A stretch of 64,000 bases of DNA, from the NCBI GenBank assembly GCA_002786065.1, contig NHNY01000030.1:124001-188000 (forward strand). The letters run 5' to 3'. Below are positions 21,501 to 31,410 of the stretch, in pieces (position 1 is the first letter of the stretch; every line of letters begins with the position of its first letter). Source of the stretch: Microcyclospora pomicola (lineage: Eukaryota; Ascomycota; Dothideomycetes; Capnodiales). A program made the translations under genes and the position numbers. The notes beneath the pieces are model-generated. The model was given only the letters and a program-made list of their open reading frames with translations, searched no databases and was not told the origin of the DNA.

Positions 21501-24500
21501 CAGCAATCCAATGTGAGCATTGGTGATAGTGCGAGGTAGCTTATGCCAATTCTTAATGGACAATTGTATATTCTCGTCACAGACTCTTACGAAATCTTGC
21601 TGGGACTCTTGCTTGTTGTGCATCTTGAGCAGGCTCATGAAGGCCTGGAAGAACATGCGTCTGGGGGTAGGGGCATCCGAAACAGCTTTGATAATGGAAT
21701 CCAGCTGTTCGCGAGGCTCAGCGCTGCTCCAGGCGTCGTAGTTGCGCCATGTAGCCTCGAGATAGAGATCGTTGATGTTCTCGTGCTTGGCGAACTCGGT
21801 CAGAATCTCCCATTGCTGCAACTTTTGCGCGCAAAGGACCCACTGGTCCTCCCAAAGCATGTACTCTCCTTGCGAGAACGGTAGGGAGCCAGTACGAGCC
21901 TTGATCTGCGCTTGTTCGTACATATTCTGTGCTTTGTCCCAAATTCCATTCTGCTCGTACGAAAGTGCAGCATTGGTCTCCACAAACTGTGCTCGGCGCC
22001 TCCAAGTTCCGTAGAAAAGATCGCTCTCTTCTAGAGTAGCGTATATCTCGACCAGTGCGTCCAGCGTACTCTCGCGGATGTTGGCAGTGTCGATCGGTGG
22101 TTTCATGGCCAGATCTTCCATAAAGCTGGCAGCCACATACCATCCGTCGAAAGACTTGGCTAGGAACTTCATGACATGTGGAGGAAATTTGCAGACTGGT
22201 TTGGCCTTCGCGATACCTTCCAAGAGTGTAGACACACAGTTTGGTCGTCGATCCACTTGACGTTGGTGAAAGTCTTTGGTAAGTAATGAGATGAGCCCTT
22301 GCTCAATGTCATCACGATCTTCCCGTGAGAGAGTTGACCAGCACATCGGAAAGTATGCTACCCAAATATCATGTGCTAGCTGCCAGTCGGTGTGCTGCAG
22401 ATCTGCGAGGGGGACGAGGAGATCGCGTGTCTTCACACTACCGATCTCGTTCATGAACTGCTTTTCCGCGAAGACAATGCTCTCAAATTCACCGTCAAGC
22501 ATCACATCTGTAACTCTGGCATCTCCACCGTGTGAGGCATACAATTTGCTTGCGGGGAGTGTTTTGAAATCTTCCGAGTGTAGATGAGCAGGAGTGCTTT
22601 GTTCGATAGACCCAAACATCAGCTGGATGATCTGCGACAACCAGAAGGTGTCACCCAGAATGTCCCACTGTTGCTCTGAGATCAGCTTGAAGAACCGGTT
22701 GCTAGTGGATCTGCTCAAAGCTCGATCGAAGATTGTCATGAAGCGTGACCTCATCTCGATATCAGGGCTACGAAGCCCGATCAAGAATGCATGCTCCATT
22801 CGTACGGCAAGCTCAGACCGGAAAATTCTTGGGTCTTCGTAGATCCTGATCACCAGGCCAATGAACTTCGTATAAAGTGTTGGATCTGATCGGCCTTCGA
22901 AGAGCAACATCTTCTGTAGCACGGCTGTCTTCTCCTTGAGGGTAGGCACCGGCTCGGTAGGATTGAAGACCCAAGTTTCGACTTGTCCGAGGATCTTCTC
23001 ACACAATGCATTGCTGTTGCTTCGTTCGACCAAGGATGCGAGAACACTCAGATAAGGTCTCCTTTGCTCGCCTAAAGCGCCGATCCGTGCCGATAGCATG
23101 TCAATGACCTTGATGATAAGATTGGTCGTCACCTCTGCCTCCTTAGCACTTGGCATCATAGTGGGCGGGATACCTTGTGCTGCAGCAGCTTGTGGCGAAA
23201 GCTGTGCTGCAAGATGATCTTTTGCCAGCTTTGTTTGCAAAGTCTTCAGTAGGGCAGGAATGTGAGCATCCACATCTTCGGGTCGTCGTTGCGCCATGAT
23301 CCAGAGTATGTTGATGCCAGCCATATGCGAGCCATTATTGATAACGTCACCGGCAATACTGGTCAAGAAGCTGATGAACTCCTCAGTAGGCGAGTCAGCA
23401 TCGGGTAGCTCTTCCTCCGGCGGCGCAAGAGGTATTGCCTCAAGGATTCTCTGCAGTATCGGTGGTAGCTTAGGTTCCATGCCATCAGGTAACTCTGGCG
23501 TGTGAAGCGCTTCCTGTGTTTCGTAGCTGTCGCTTCTCAGAGGTTTGGCCAGTAGCTTCTGCAGTTGAGGCAGCCTTGCAACAACCCACTCATTCGGTCT
23601 GCTGACAAGAAGCACCTTCAGAACTTGGATTGTGTTCAGAGTACGTGTCATGATCACGTCTTGTTTGTCATCTGCTTTGGCATCGTTGCAAAGGAATTGT
23701 TCTGTCACTCTAGGAAACATGGCGTCGATGTCGAGATCATCCCAATATGGGGGACTCAATAGTTTCAACAGCAGGTCCAGCGACTTCGAGACAGTCTCAG
23801 TGTTTGAATTCTGCATCGTTGATCCACCGGAAGCATGCTGAGGTGCAGCTTCCCGCGCTTTGATGGCTGTTGGCCCAGGAAATCGTTCTGGCAAGGTGAC
23901 AATGAATTGTACCATGTACTTCAGCAATGACATCCTGACGGGCGCATTGCTGATTGCGCCTCGCTTGTCAGTACCTTCTCGATCGCCATCTGGGGATCCT
24001 GTTCCAGCTAGTGAACCTTGTTCTCGCACAGTTCGCTCCTCCCACTGCCAGATTAGAATGAAGATATTCAGAGCTAGTCTCCGAAGTTCTGGACTGGAGC
24101 TTGGCACTTGTGCAACTTTGTTGAGGTTTGGGATCATCATGCCGGAGAACGCTTCCCGTGCTTCATAGAACAGATCCGGGTGTCTAACGAGAAACTGATA
24201 GATGCTCGTCAATTGCTGTACATTGCCGACCTCTTCTGCCAATATTTTTCTCGGCAAGCGTGTCCATACGCTACTTTGCTGGCGATTGTCAGGGGCGGTC
24301 CCACCCAACCGTTTCTTGAGGACAGGCTCCAAGATTTCGAGAGACTGCACCACCAGATTCTTGCCTTCCGTCTGGTGCGCGCGAAGCAGAGCTCCATAGA
24401 CTTGCATTGCAATCTTGGCAGGAGTGTCGTACGATGCGATGAAATAGGCTATGAGCACGTAAGCTGCATACTTGTCGATGTGGTCTTCCAATCGAATGTA

Positions 24501-27500
24501 GTTCCAACCAAACTTGATTAGGTCCTTGCGGGTATCCTGAACCAGTGCGCTATGGTATTTGACCAAGAAAGCACTAGTTTGCAAGAGCTCCATGCGAGAG
24601 TGGTCTATGCCAGGTGTTTCATCGACCGAAGAGCTATCAGCAATGCTCTGCGGCCTCCAGAGCTTGTTGAGGATAGCCTCGGTCATGCTCTTGTCGAGGA
24701 GCGCTGTGCCCTTGTTGCCATCCACAAATAACTGATCCCAATTTCTCATGACATCGTTGGCGAGGATCGGATTCATGACATTGTGGAAGGCGAACCACTT
24801 CAATTTCTGCGTTGTGCTCTTGCTGGTGTAGATGTCTATGCAACGCATCATCACACCACGTTGGAAGTCAACGTCGTCACTCGTGACGATATAGCGGTAC
24901 AGGTACGAGTAGAAGCTCGGCATTGCAAGCAGCTGGCCCTCAGTAAAGCTTTCCATGATGGCAAATAGAGTGTCAAGATCGTTGGGATGACGGCGCATAT
25001 AGGCTATGATGACCCGCACGATCTTTTCGGCGCTTTGGACAGCAGCGAGCCGCATATTGCCCTTCAACAGTCGTTCACGGACCTGATGTTGAAGCTTTTT
25101 GGCAGCGTCAATCAGCGCTTTCCGCGCACTATCGTTATCTGCAAGTTTGCCTCCCACTTCTTCGTATTGGCACAGTGCATCTGCAGCTGCGATTGCATTG
25201 ACTCTTGCCACGGCTGCTGCTCCTTCGTCACTAACAGAATTGAAGGCTTGGACGAAAGACTCAATCTTTTCGACGAGCATGTCTCTCAACGGACCCGCGT
25301 TAGGATCGGCCAGAATCTGAGCAAAGAATCTGCCCTTGCTTTCATCACCAAGTTGCTTGCCGAAGTATGTCCAGGACTCTGCAGTGTAGTGGCAGAGATA
25401 CTGGATCAATGGCTCTCGGAATGGACTGCTCCTGGTTCGTCTGAGATTCTGTTCCAGTCCGATCACTCTCTCGACGAGTTCTGGCAAGAATTGCACAGCT
25501 GCGGGTGGAAGTAAGTGAAAGACCGAGAAGATCGCAGTGACGACCTTCATCTTCGGTTGCGCTTCTATTAAACCAAAACTGCCCTTCTGCAGCGTGGCCG
25601 GATCTGCAATACTGCGCATGTGATCGAGCAGCCTGGTCCCGATCTCAACCTTGAAGTAATTGGTCAGAAGCTGTAGCAACGTCCGTAGTCCCTCGAGACC
25701 CTCTACGTTCAACTTCCTCGGGTCCTGAACATTCATAAGAATCGGGCGGAGGCCATTCTGCAGCAAGTCTTTGGGTAACTTCTGCGTAGCCGCGAGCACG
25801 ATCTTTAGACCTGCATTGGCGGCTGCCGCAACTTCGCGATTCTTGTGGTACAGTGACTTGAAGAAGATGCTGATAACGCGCGCTCTATGCTGAGAGCTTG
25901 CGCCACCTGGCTGCTGTGGTGGTGTAGCTTGGTTCCCGCCACTTGCTGGCTGGCTTCCATTCTGTGATACCGTATTGACGTTTGCTGCAAAGTTTGGAAA
26001 TCTTATGGCTGTTGTGAGTAGCTTCAGCCCAGCGATTCGCAGTCGCACGATGCTCTCCTGCGTTCTGAACTCATGAGGCTTTTGCGCAAGCGATTCATCA
26101 TCAGCATCCACCAACGCGAGCGTTTCAAAGAGTAGACGGTTCAGCTCGGCATCGAATGCAAGCACGTCGTGCTCCATGTCGAGCAGGAAGTTAACAGCAT
26201 CAATGTAGCCAATTTGTGCAGAGAATGGGAGGGCTCGAAGTGGCTTGTTGAAGATGGGCGCCAGCAGGGGGTCTTTCACAGGATTTACCAGGTCGTGAAT
26301 CGCCAAATCCAGTGTCTCGGCCAGTGTACAAAGCGCAGCCTGAGTAGCCTCACGTACATGTCGGTTCATGTGGCTGACTTCGGCGATCAGGCGATTGGCT
26401 AACTCTCTTAGCTTACTGTCCTTCTCCTGAAGATCGGTCTTCTTCACAGCTTCGCTCGCGCCAAAACGTTTGATCAGGGCAATGAGAGTGTCTTTGGCCT
26501 TCAATCGTACGCCGGCAGGCAGGTCTTGCGGCATATCTTTCATGACGTAGAGCAGACCGCGAACCATGTCGAATGCCTTGTCAGTGACCCATGAGTCGGT
26601 GAATTGCATCTTAGTTGCATCAATTAGGATATCGATGCCAGCTGTACCGGAAGATTTGGTGAACCATTCCTCTTCATAGCAGGCTTTGACGGCGAATTCG
26701 GATAGCTTCGCGAAGAATGGCAAATCTTCGGCGTGAGAGACTGTTAAGTCTGCAGCTGCTTCAGAAAACATGACTCCTGCGAGTCTTCTGCACCTTTTCA
26801 TCCCCGCTTCTGCTACATCTCGAACACTGAGAACGTCGCTCGCTAAAGACTCCCGGAAAGCCTCCGCGAGGACACTGGTGTCGATGTACACTGGGCCATC
26901 ACCAGCGTTGACATGGAAGCCGCTTTTTCTTTGCTTTTCGGTGGCCAGCGCTACTCCAAGCTCGACAATCATGAAATGCCGGTAGACACCATGCAACAAG
27001 CTTTGAGCATCTTCTCGCAGACCCTCGAACTCAGCATCTGATGCAGCACCATCCGTGGTGCCGGCAGTGTATATGATCGCCTTGAGTAGTTTTCGCATGG
27101 TGTCGCGTTGCGCGTCACATTTGGCGGCACTTTTCGACCGTTCACTTACACTGAAGACATCCGAGGGTCCTTCGTACGTCTTGTCTGCCAAATCGGTGGC
27201 TTGTAAACGAATGAGTTGTCCCAAGTCCTCGGGAAGTTGATCGAAACCGATGAGCATCTTGACATGCGCACTTGCGAACTTGAACGCTTGACGCTTGTAG
27301 TGGAGATCCGTCTTTCGCTGCTTCTCTGTCTTGGGTACAGGGTCCCATAGCCGGTCGATAGCAGTATCAATGCCCAGACGCGCAGGGAACGCTCGAGAAC
27401 CGCCGTTCGAAATGGCACCTATGAGACGAACATCGAACGAGGCTTCGTCATCTGCGTAGGCTCTCCACTCTAAGGACGGGGGCCCTGTGATGAACCTGCG

Positions 27501-30500
27501 GTTCCGTCCTCCTAGTTTTCCGAGAATTCGCACAGCGGTATGAGCACCTTGGTGACCAGTGCCCAGGATTTGGCCGTTTGCACCTGTGGTGACACAACCG
27601 GCTTGTTGCTGATTGGTGAGCGATATAGGTTTGAGCATACGCCAGAGGGAACCCATGATTTCCTCCATCCATGGCGCCATGATGGGATCCAGGTAGTCGG
27701 CAGTGAGATTGTCCACGCAAAGTTCCAGCGTCCTCAAACCTTGCGCGGTGAGTTCTGATGAACCCGCGCTTCCGTTGCGCAGGGTATCACTTCCAGCATT
27801 ACGCCCCTCCCCCCTGGGACCATCACGTTCGCCGCTGCGCAGTGCAACAGTGAGCGGCCGCATGAGGTAGCCCAAATGTGGTAGAAGGTGGCTCAGGCGA
27901 GCAGGTACTGTAAGCGATAGCTCGACGAATAGGTCTCTAGTCCCGCCATCTGGTGCAGCCGCAAGCTGGACATTCAGAACCTCGAGGACCATTTCAAGAA
28001 GTGGTAGAATCTCTTTGTACAAGCCCTCGAATCTTCCACCACCAATACTACGGAATAAGCTTCGTAGCAACAGGAAGTAATTGGTCGGCTCATCCGCGGT
28101 CACGCTAAGCTCGATACTTCGTGTGATCAGTTCACGTACCCAGCCGAGGAGGACTCCTTCGTTGACCGCGCTGAAGAGGGTTACAGCCATGAAGCTGAGC
28201 TTGAAAAGACGCAGTAGAACGCTCGTTTTAGCGTGTTCCTTGGAGCCTACCTCATCCAGCTTCGACATCAAGAACTTCAGGAGCATTCCACAAAATGCCG
28301 GACTGGTAGCTTCGCTCGCAAGTAGAAATTGGGGTATATGCAGTAATGCGCTGTGCTGGAAAGAGGCCTCATACAGGTACTCGATACCTGTTTTTTGTAC
28401 CTCGACTATAACGTTGGGGTCGGGACTGCCGCCAAACGTCGTGGTTGGTGCCGTGAAGATCTCATAGAAAACAGCCGGATCCAAGTGGTGAAATATGGTT
28501 GCGAAAGTCTCAAGTAGATCTTTCTCTTCCTTGGACGATGCAGTCGTGTTCGCCAGACTTTGTTGCGCTTCAGCAGGCTGGGGACTTGTACCATCCTGGA
28601 CCTGATCGAGCGGTGCATAATACTTAAAGCATTGTGCCCCATCACGGAATAATCGCGACAATACTTCGACTTCTTCCGCAACGAATCCAAACGAGAGTTC
28701 AGACCAATTCACAGGAGCACCGGTCGGTGCGTCTTTCGTATCGTCGTTGCTGGCAATGTTACCGTTCTCCAGGGCGGGTACCGGCGCGGGTGGGTTGGAA
28801 TTTCGTAGTTGGTAGAAGAACGTTTTGAGCCCGTGCAGGAGATTGCGAAAGAGGAACTTGTTCTCCGTCACAGGATCAGCCATCCTCTCTCTGCTCGACA
28901 CAGGTCCGATGGGCATAGCAGAGGAGAAGAGATCGATGAAGTCCCAATCAGGTTTTTGGTCTGCGTTCGCGACGAATGATTCTTGCGAGACATCCATGGT
29001 AGAGCCCGTCTCATTTGTGCTGAAAGCTGAGGTACGTTGCTGTTTCGAGAGCTTGACGGCATTAGGGTATACACGGTTCATGGCTGCAAACTTGTCCGCA
29101 ATCCCCGCGAGCACTGTCATCATGAGATAGCGGGCAGTCTTTTTGTCCTCGATCTTGCTCGTGCACTCGGCCATGTTCAAGAGCAGCTTGGCGGACATCG
29201 TTTGATAGCTGGTTCCGGGTACCTCAACGCCTCCACCACCATCTGCGCCTGTGAGGTGTCCTACAAAGACTTCGACCACTCTTGAGATCTGCTCCGCGTC
29301 CAGCTGTTCCCTGACATGATGGATCAGGTCCGCTAGCATTGTATACGCCAAAGGTTTGAGTGTGATATCTGCAGTCAGTGAGTCGCCTACCAGTGTGCGT
29401 GAGTCTAGCAGAGGTAGGATAACGGGTAGGAACACAGATCGGAAGTTAAAATTGATGATATGTCTGATGGCAACGAGCAGTTCTTTCCGGGTCGCAGTAT
29501 GACTTCGTGGTACGTCTCGTAGCAGCCGGACAGTCAAGTCGGGTAGAAACTGGAGGAAGTCACTGAGAGTTGACTGGTAGGCTCGGAGTAGATAAGCAAG
29601 GAAACTCATCGTTTTCACCTGGGCAGTTATGAAGTCGCCAAACGTGGAGATTGCGCCAGGACCCCGAGCTCTGATCTGAAGCGCGATGCCCGTGAAGATA
29701 TCTTTCCGGGACGCGGCCTCTTCATGGGCACGCTTCTGAGGACCAGCTTGCAAGAGAAGAGTATTCTTAATGCGGGGCGTGAATTTCGACACATTCTTCG
29801 GAGCAAGGCCGCGATATGCCTGAAAGATGCTGACCACTATGATAGGACACTCGGCGAGTAGCTTGAAGGACGATACACCTTTCGCGAGCTGTCGCGTCGT
29901 TTGTTGTTCTGCGCCAGGCTCAGCCGTACCGACCTGCTGTGACACAGAAGGGGATCCCGGAGTACCATGTCCACCAGGAGTAGCAGGTGCCGCAGAAGCT
30001 GCGACAGGTGCTGCAGCATCAAAAATCTCTTTGACGGTTTGTTCCATGCCATCAAAAATCTCCAGTATGAGTTCCAAGAACGCTTGCGCCTTTTCCGCTA
30101 TCCCAGCGACTTTGGCGAACCACCGACACATGTCCATAACAATCTTGAGGCATAAGATGGCATTGTCTTCGTTTTCCACCTTCACCAGGCTCATGCACAA
30201 GTCGAGAATGTTGACAGCATATTGTTCGGTGTTGGCTGGGAGACCATCGGGATGTGTGTGTGGATTCAGAGGCAGACGATGTATGATATCCAGAACACAT
30301 TGTCGTACTTTCTGCTCGGGACTCGTACTAGTGAAGACCGGTGGGCTGGACAGAATGTTCAGGAAGATCGGGACCAACTTCGACAGGAACGCCGCAAACG
30401 TGGGTGGTTGTGTCCAGTGATCTAGGCCGTCGCGTATCTCGTTGAGTAGTGTCCCCTTGGCCTTGGCGTCAATTGTCGCATCTTGAAGCTTGGCCTCGTA

Positions 30501-30530
30501 CGGCTCCAAATGTTGGACTGAAATGGCCAT
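18579..30530 (-). CDS. tra1: Tra1/TRRAP, PIKK-family pseudokinase scaffold of SAGA and NuA4
   Basis: One uninterrupted exon of 11,952 bp encodes 3983 residues, close to yeast Tra1. The first about 2750 residues are HEAT-like helical repeats that form the large ring. The FAT domain starts near 2780 (WYVAASFMEDLAMKPPID) and runs to about 3350. A charged, low-complexity insert rich in Ala/Lys/Pro lies near 3360-3430. The PI3K-like domain begins near 3550 and lacks the catalytic HRD/DFG residues, as in all Tra1 proteins, and the FATC end is present (GMDLLWMAWL). Tra1 binds activators and recruits the SAGA and NuA4 histone acetyltransferase complexes in the nucleus. The start at 30530 (MAISVQHLEPYEAKL) fits the family. 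No intron is needed anywhere, which is notable for this size. Confidence 0.97.
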   Translation of the reverse strand: MAISVQHLEPYEAKLQDATIDAKAKGTLLNEIRDGLDHWTQPPTFAAFLSKLVPIFLNILSSPPVFTSTSPEQKVRQCVLDIIHRLPLNPHTHPDGLPANTEQYAVNILDLCMSLVKVENEDNAILCLKIVMDMCRWFAKVAGIAEKAQAFLELILEIFDGMEQTVKEIFDAAAPVAASAAPATPGGHGTPGSPSVSQQVGTAEPGAEQQTTRQLAKGVSSFKLLAECPIIVVSIFQAYRGLAPKNVSKFTPRIKNTLLLQAGPQKRAHEEAASRKDIFTGIALQIRARGPGAISTFGDFITAQVKTMSFLAYLLRAYQSTLSDFLQFLPDLTVRLLRDVPRSHTATRKELLVAIRHIINFNFRSVFLPVILPLLDSRTLVGDSLTADITLKPLAYTMLADLIHHVREQLDAEQISRVVEVFVGHLTGADGGGGVEVPGTSYQTMSAKLLLNMAECTSKIEDKKTARYLMMTVLAGIADKFAAMNRVYPNAVKLSKQQRTSAFSTNETGSTMDVSQESFVANADQKPDWDFIDLFSSAMPIGPVSSRERMADPVTENKFLFRNLLHGLKTFFYQLRNSNPPAPVPALENGNIASNDDTKDAPTGAPVNWSELSFGFVAEEVEVLSRLFRDGAQCFKYYAPLDQVQDGTSPQPAEAQQSLANTTASSKEEKDLLETFATIFHHLDPAVFYEIFTAPTTTFGGSPDPNVIVEVQKTGIEYLYEASFQHSALLHIPQFLLASEATSPAFCGMLLKFLMSKLDEVGSKEHAKTSVLLRLFKLSFMAVTLFSAVNEGVLLGWVRELITRSIELSVTADEPTNYFLLLRSLFRSIGGGRFEGLYKEILPLLEMVLEVLNVQLAAAPDGGTRDLFVELSLTVPARLSHLLPHLGYLMRPLTVALRSGERDGPRGEGRNAGSDTLRNGSAGSSELTAQGLRTLELCVDNLTADYLDPIMAPWMEEIMGSLWRMLKPISLTNQQQAGCVTTGANGQILGTGHQGAHTAVRILGKLGGRNRRFITGPPSLEWRAYADDEASFDVRLIGAISNGGSRAFPARLGIDTAIDRLWDPVPKTEKQRKTDLHYKRQAFKFASAHVKMLIGFDQLPEDLGQLIRLQATDLADKTYEGPSDVFSVSERSKSAAKCDAQRDTMRKLLKAIIYTAGTTDGAASDAEFEGLREDAQSLLHGVYRHFMIVELGVALATEKQRKSGFHVNAGDGPVYIDTSVLAEAFRESLASDVLSVRDVAEAGMKRCRRLAGVMFSEAAADLTVSHAEDLPFFAKLSEFAVKACYEEEWFTKSSGTAGIDILIDATKMQFTDSWVTDKAFDMVRGLLYVMKDMPQDLPAGVRLKAKDTLIALIKRFGASEAVKKTDLQEKDSKLRELANRLIAEVSHMNRHVREATQAALCTLAETLDLAIHDLVNPVKDPLLAPIFNKPLRALPFSAQIGYIDAVNFLLDMEHDVLAFDAELNRLLFETLALVDADDESLAQKPHEFRTQESIVRLRIAGLKLLTTAIRFPNFAANVNTVSQNGSQPASGGNQATPPQQPGGASSQHRARVISIFFKSLYHKNREVAAAANAGLKIVLAATQKLPKDLLQNGLRPILMNVQDPRKLNVEGLEGLRTLLQLLTNYFKVEIGTRLLDHMRSIADPATLQKGSFGLIEAQPKMKVVTAIFSVFHLLPPAAVQFLPELVERVIGLEQNLRRTRSSPFREPLIQYLCHYTAESWTYFGKQLGDESKGRFFAQILADPNAGPLRDMLVEKIESFVQAFNSVSDEGAAAVARVNAIAAADALCQYEEVGGKLADNDSARKALIDAAKKLQHQVRERLLKGNMRLAAVQSAEKIVRVIIAYMRRHPNDLDTLFAIMESFTEGQLLAMPSFYSYLYRYIVTSDDVDFQRGVMMRCIDIYTSKSTTQKLKWFAFHNVMNPILANDVMRNWDQLFVDGNKGTALLDKSMTEAILNKLWRPQSIADSSSVDETPGIDHSRMELLQTSAFLVKYHSALVQDTRKDLIKFGWNYIRLEDHIDKYAAYVLIAYFIASYDTPAKIAMQVYGALLRAHQTEGKNLVVQSLEILEPVLKKRLGGTAPDNRQQSSVWTRLPRKILAEEVGNVQQLTSIYQFLVRHPDLFYEAREAFSGMMIPNLNKVAQVPSSSPELRRLALNIFILIWQWEERTVREQGSLAGTGSPDGDREGTDKRGAISNAPVRMSLLKYMVQFIVTLPERFPGPTAIKAREAAPQHASGGSTMQNSNTETVSKSLDLLLKLLSPPYWDDLDIDAMFPRVTEQFLCNDAKADDKQDVIMTRTLNTIQVLKVLLVSRPNEWVVARLPQLQKLLAKPLRSDSYETQEALHTPELPDGMEPKLPPILQRILEAIPLAPPEEELPDADSPTEEFISFLTSIAGDVINNGSHMAGINILWIMAQRRPEDVDAHIPALLKTLQTKLAKDHLAAQLSPQAAAAQGIPPTMMPSAKEAEVTTNLIIKVIDMLSARIGALGEQRRPYLSVLASLVERSNSNALCEKILGQVETWVFNPTEPVPTLKEKTAVLQKMLLFEGRSDPTLYTKFIGLVIRIYEDPRIFRSELAVRMEHAFLIGLRSPDIEMRSRFMTIFDRALSRSTSNRFFKLISEQQWDILGDTFWLSQIIQLMFGSIEQSTPAHLHSEDFKTLPASKLYASHGGDARVTDVMLDGEFESIVFAEKQFMNEIGSVKTRDLLVPLADLQHTDWQLAHDIWVAYFPMCWSTLSREDRDDIEQGLISLLTKDFHQRQVDRRPNCVSTLLEGIAKAKPVCKFPPHVMKFLAKSFDGWYVAASFMEDLAMKPPIDTANIRESTLDALVEIYATLEESDLFYGTWRRRAQFVETNAALSYEQNGIWDKAQNMYEQAQIKARTGSLPFSQGEYMLWEDQWVLCAQKLQQWEILTEFAKHENINDLYLEATWRNYDAWSSAEPREQLDSIIKAVSDAPTPRRMFFQAFMSLLKMHNKQESQQDFVRVCDENIQLSIKNWHKLPRTITNAHIGLLENFQQLVELHDASVICQSLAQTTAQNLDVKSQELKVLLSTWRDRLPNLWDDINAWQDLVTWRQHIFTLINGTYLGLLPNNGTNANTGNSYAYRGYHETAWIINRFAHVARKHQMLEVCVNQLSKIYTLPNIEIQEAFLKLREQAKCHYQNRSELTSGLDVINNTNLNYFGQQQKAEFYTLKGMFLSKLNQKDEAHDAFGTALFFDIKLPKAWAEWGRYSDYLFKEEPNNLELAGNAISCYLEAAGQYKSAKSRKLLSRILWLLSLDDANATLAKVYGNFKGDQPWWYWVTFIPQLLNNLSRTEGEANIAHQILTNLAKTYPQALHFQLRTSHDDMQVIRKSQALKEQRDKAARAAKAGGDTTKQESPAAGENATVASRPGTAAGADTQMTGTDDTPVKTAGEEAKPSEPPKPKKPWEHTEALVITLRTAFPLLYASMEALVDQIQKHFKCPPDEDAFRLIVALLNDALSYVGRAPHQFVQDSKLPQQTEANITRFAESILPPHIRKAFEVDFVSKKPTMFEYIQKLRKWRDKLAEKLDRRPTTFHLAESTHLSGFRFVWFDEVEVPGQYLQHKDKNQDFVRIERFLPVVDLVRGAAGCHRRLKIRGHDGSTHPFAIQHPAPRHSRREERILQLFRIFNSTLAKKKESRRRNLQFHLPVMVPLSPQIRMIQDDASYVTLQGVYEDYCRRNELDKDEPTMFTMEKLRGITPQKQDQYLNTRLESLNHVQQRYVPKDVVRQYFAATFPTFDAFWLFRRQFSYQLAALTFITFTMHMTQRHPNKLHIARRSGNVWGSELLPFMSSTRPYFSNPEAVPFRLTPNLQVLMGPIHTEGIFTCALMAIARCLTTDSTANGPAAPTITTNGTEGASAANGTAAAPAIDIVPSSSDLSHHLSIFIRDEMSFWYTSSHRSTIKENELRENVQRNADQIVNKAILLAREPAAGNLPANQSVLDLVARATNPEKLAGMDLLWMAWL

Positions 30531-31410
30531 GGCGACCTCTTCCTACAGCGTGTGGCTGGTGGCTTGGCTCAAGACTAACGTATGCGCATATTGCAGAAGC
30601 GCACCGTAGATATGGTCGTCAGATCATATGTCGTTGTGCCGCTCCTGCTCGTGTGGTTGTGCTGTACTGGTGGAAGTGAGTCCAGGTGGATGAGTTGCCG
30701 CAACCAGTGTTGGAGAAGCGCGACGCTCTCTGATGTGGACCGCAGAGCAATGTGTTAAGAGAAAGGGAATTGTCGTATGCGTGATTTAGTTGTCTATCCT
30801 GGCTACAGACCACAGTCAAGTGTTGCAGCGTGAGCGATGAACGTTGGTGGAGTGTTCAAAAGCTGTAGTTATGTCGTCCGGTTCCAGGCACGCGGGCACA
30901 TGTGAAAGAGCTCGAATGGATTCTGAAATCTGGAGAACGCGACTATACCAGAGTGTTAGAAGCGGTAGGTCGCGCCGTCCCGCAAGCTTAGCCTAGCTCC
31001 CTCGACCGCTCCGCAGCCGCGTTCCGTCTATGGAGTACTACATGTGTATCAGATGGATCTATGGTGATGATAATATTCCTCACGATGCAGTGAAAATTCC
31101 TTCATTATCTTTGGCCGATCTCTTACCTCCACCGGTGCCTTTTATATAGAATTTGGAGCTGGTATCGCTTGTCTAGCAACAGTAGAGATTCTGCCCTGGT
31201 AGACCACGGATATTTTACGTCTAGCGCGTACGGCTTGCCGACATTTCTACTGCGTACCGGTATCTTCGTTCCATCGTTATTAACACCAGCAAATGCAGGC
31301 ATTTGGCAGTGGCAGCGCGCCCGAATCACATAAGTCTGAAGCGTGCGGTCTGAGTTCCATCTACTTGCGATCTTTAGGCTGCCCAGATTGGTTTTGACAC
31401 GAGCTCAATA
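30531..31410. other. Divergent promoter region, no gene supported
   Basis: This 880-bp interval separates Tra1 (minus) from the deaminase-like gene (plus). Short open frames here have no motif. It should carry both promoters. Confidence 0.45.

Noticed and set aside
18641-30420. Many open frames of 60-200 codons on both strands inside Tra1
   Set aside because: They overlap a continuous conserved protein, lack motifs and follow from its codon bias. They are shadows.
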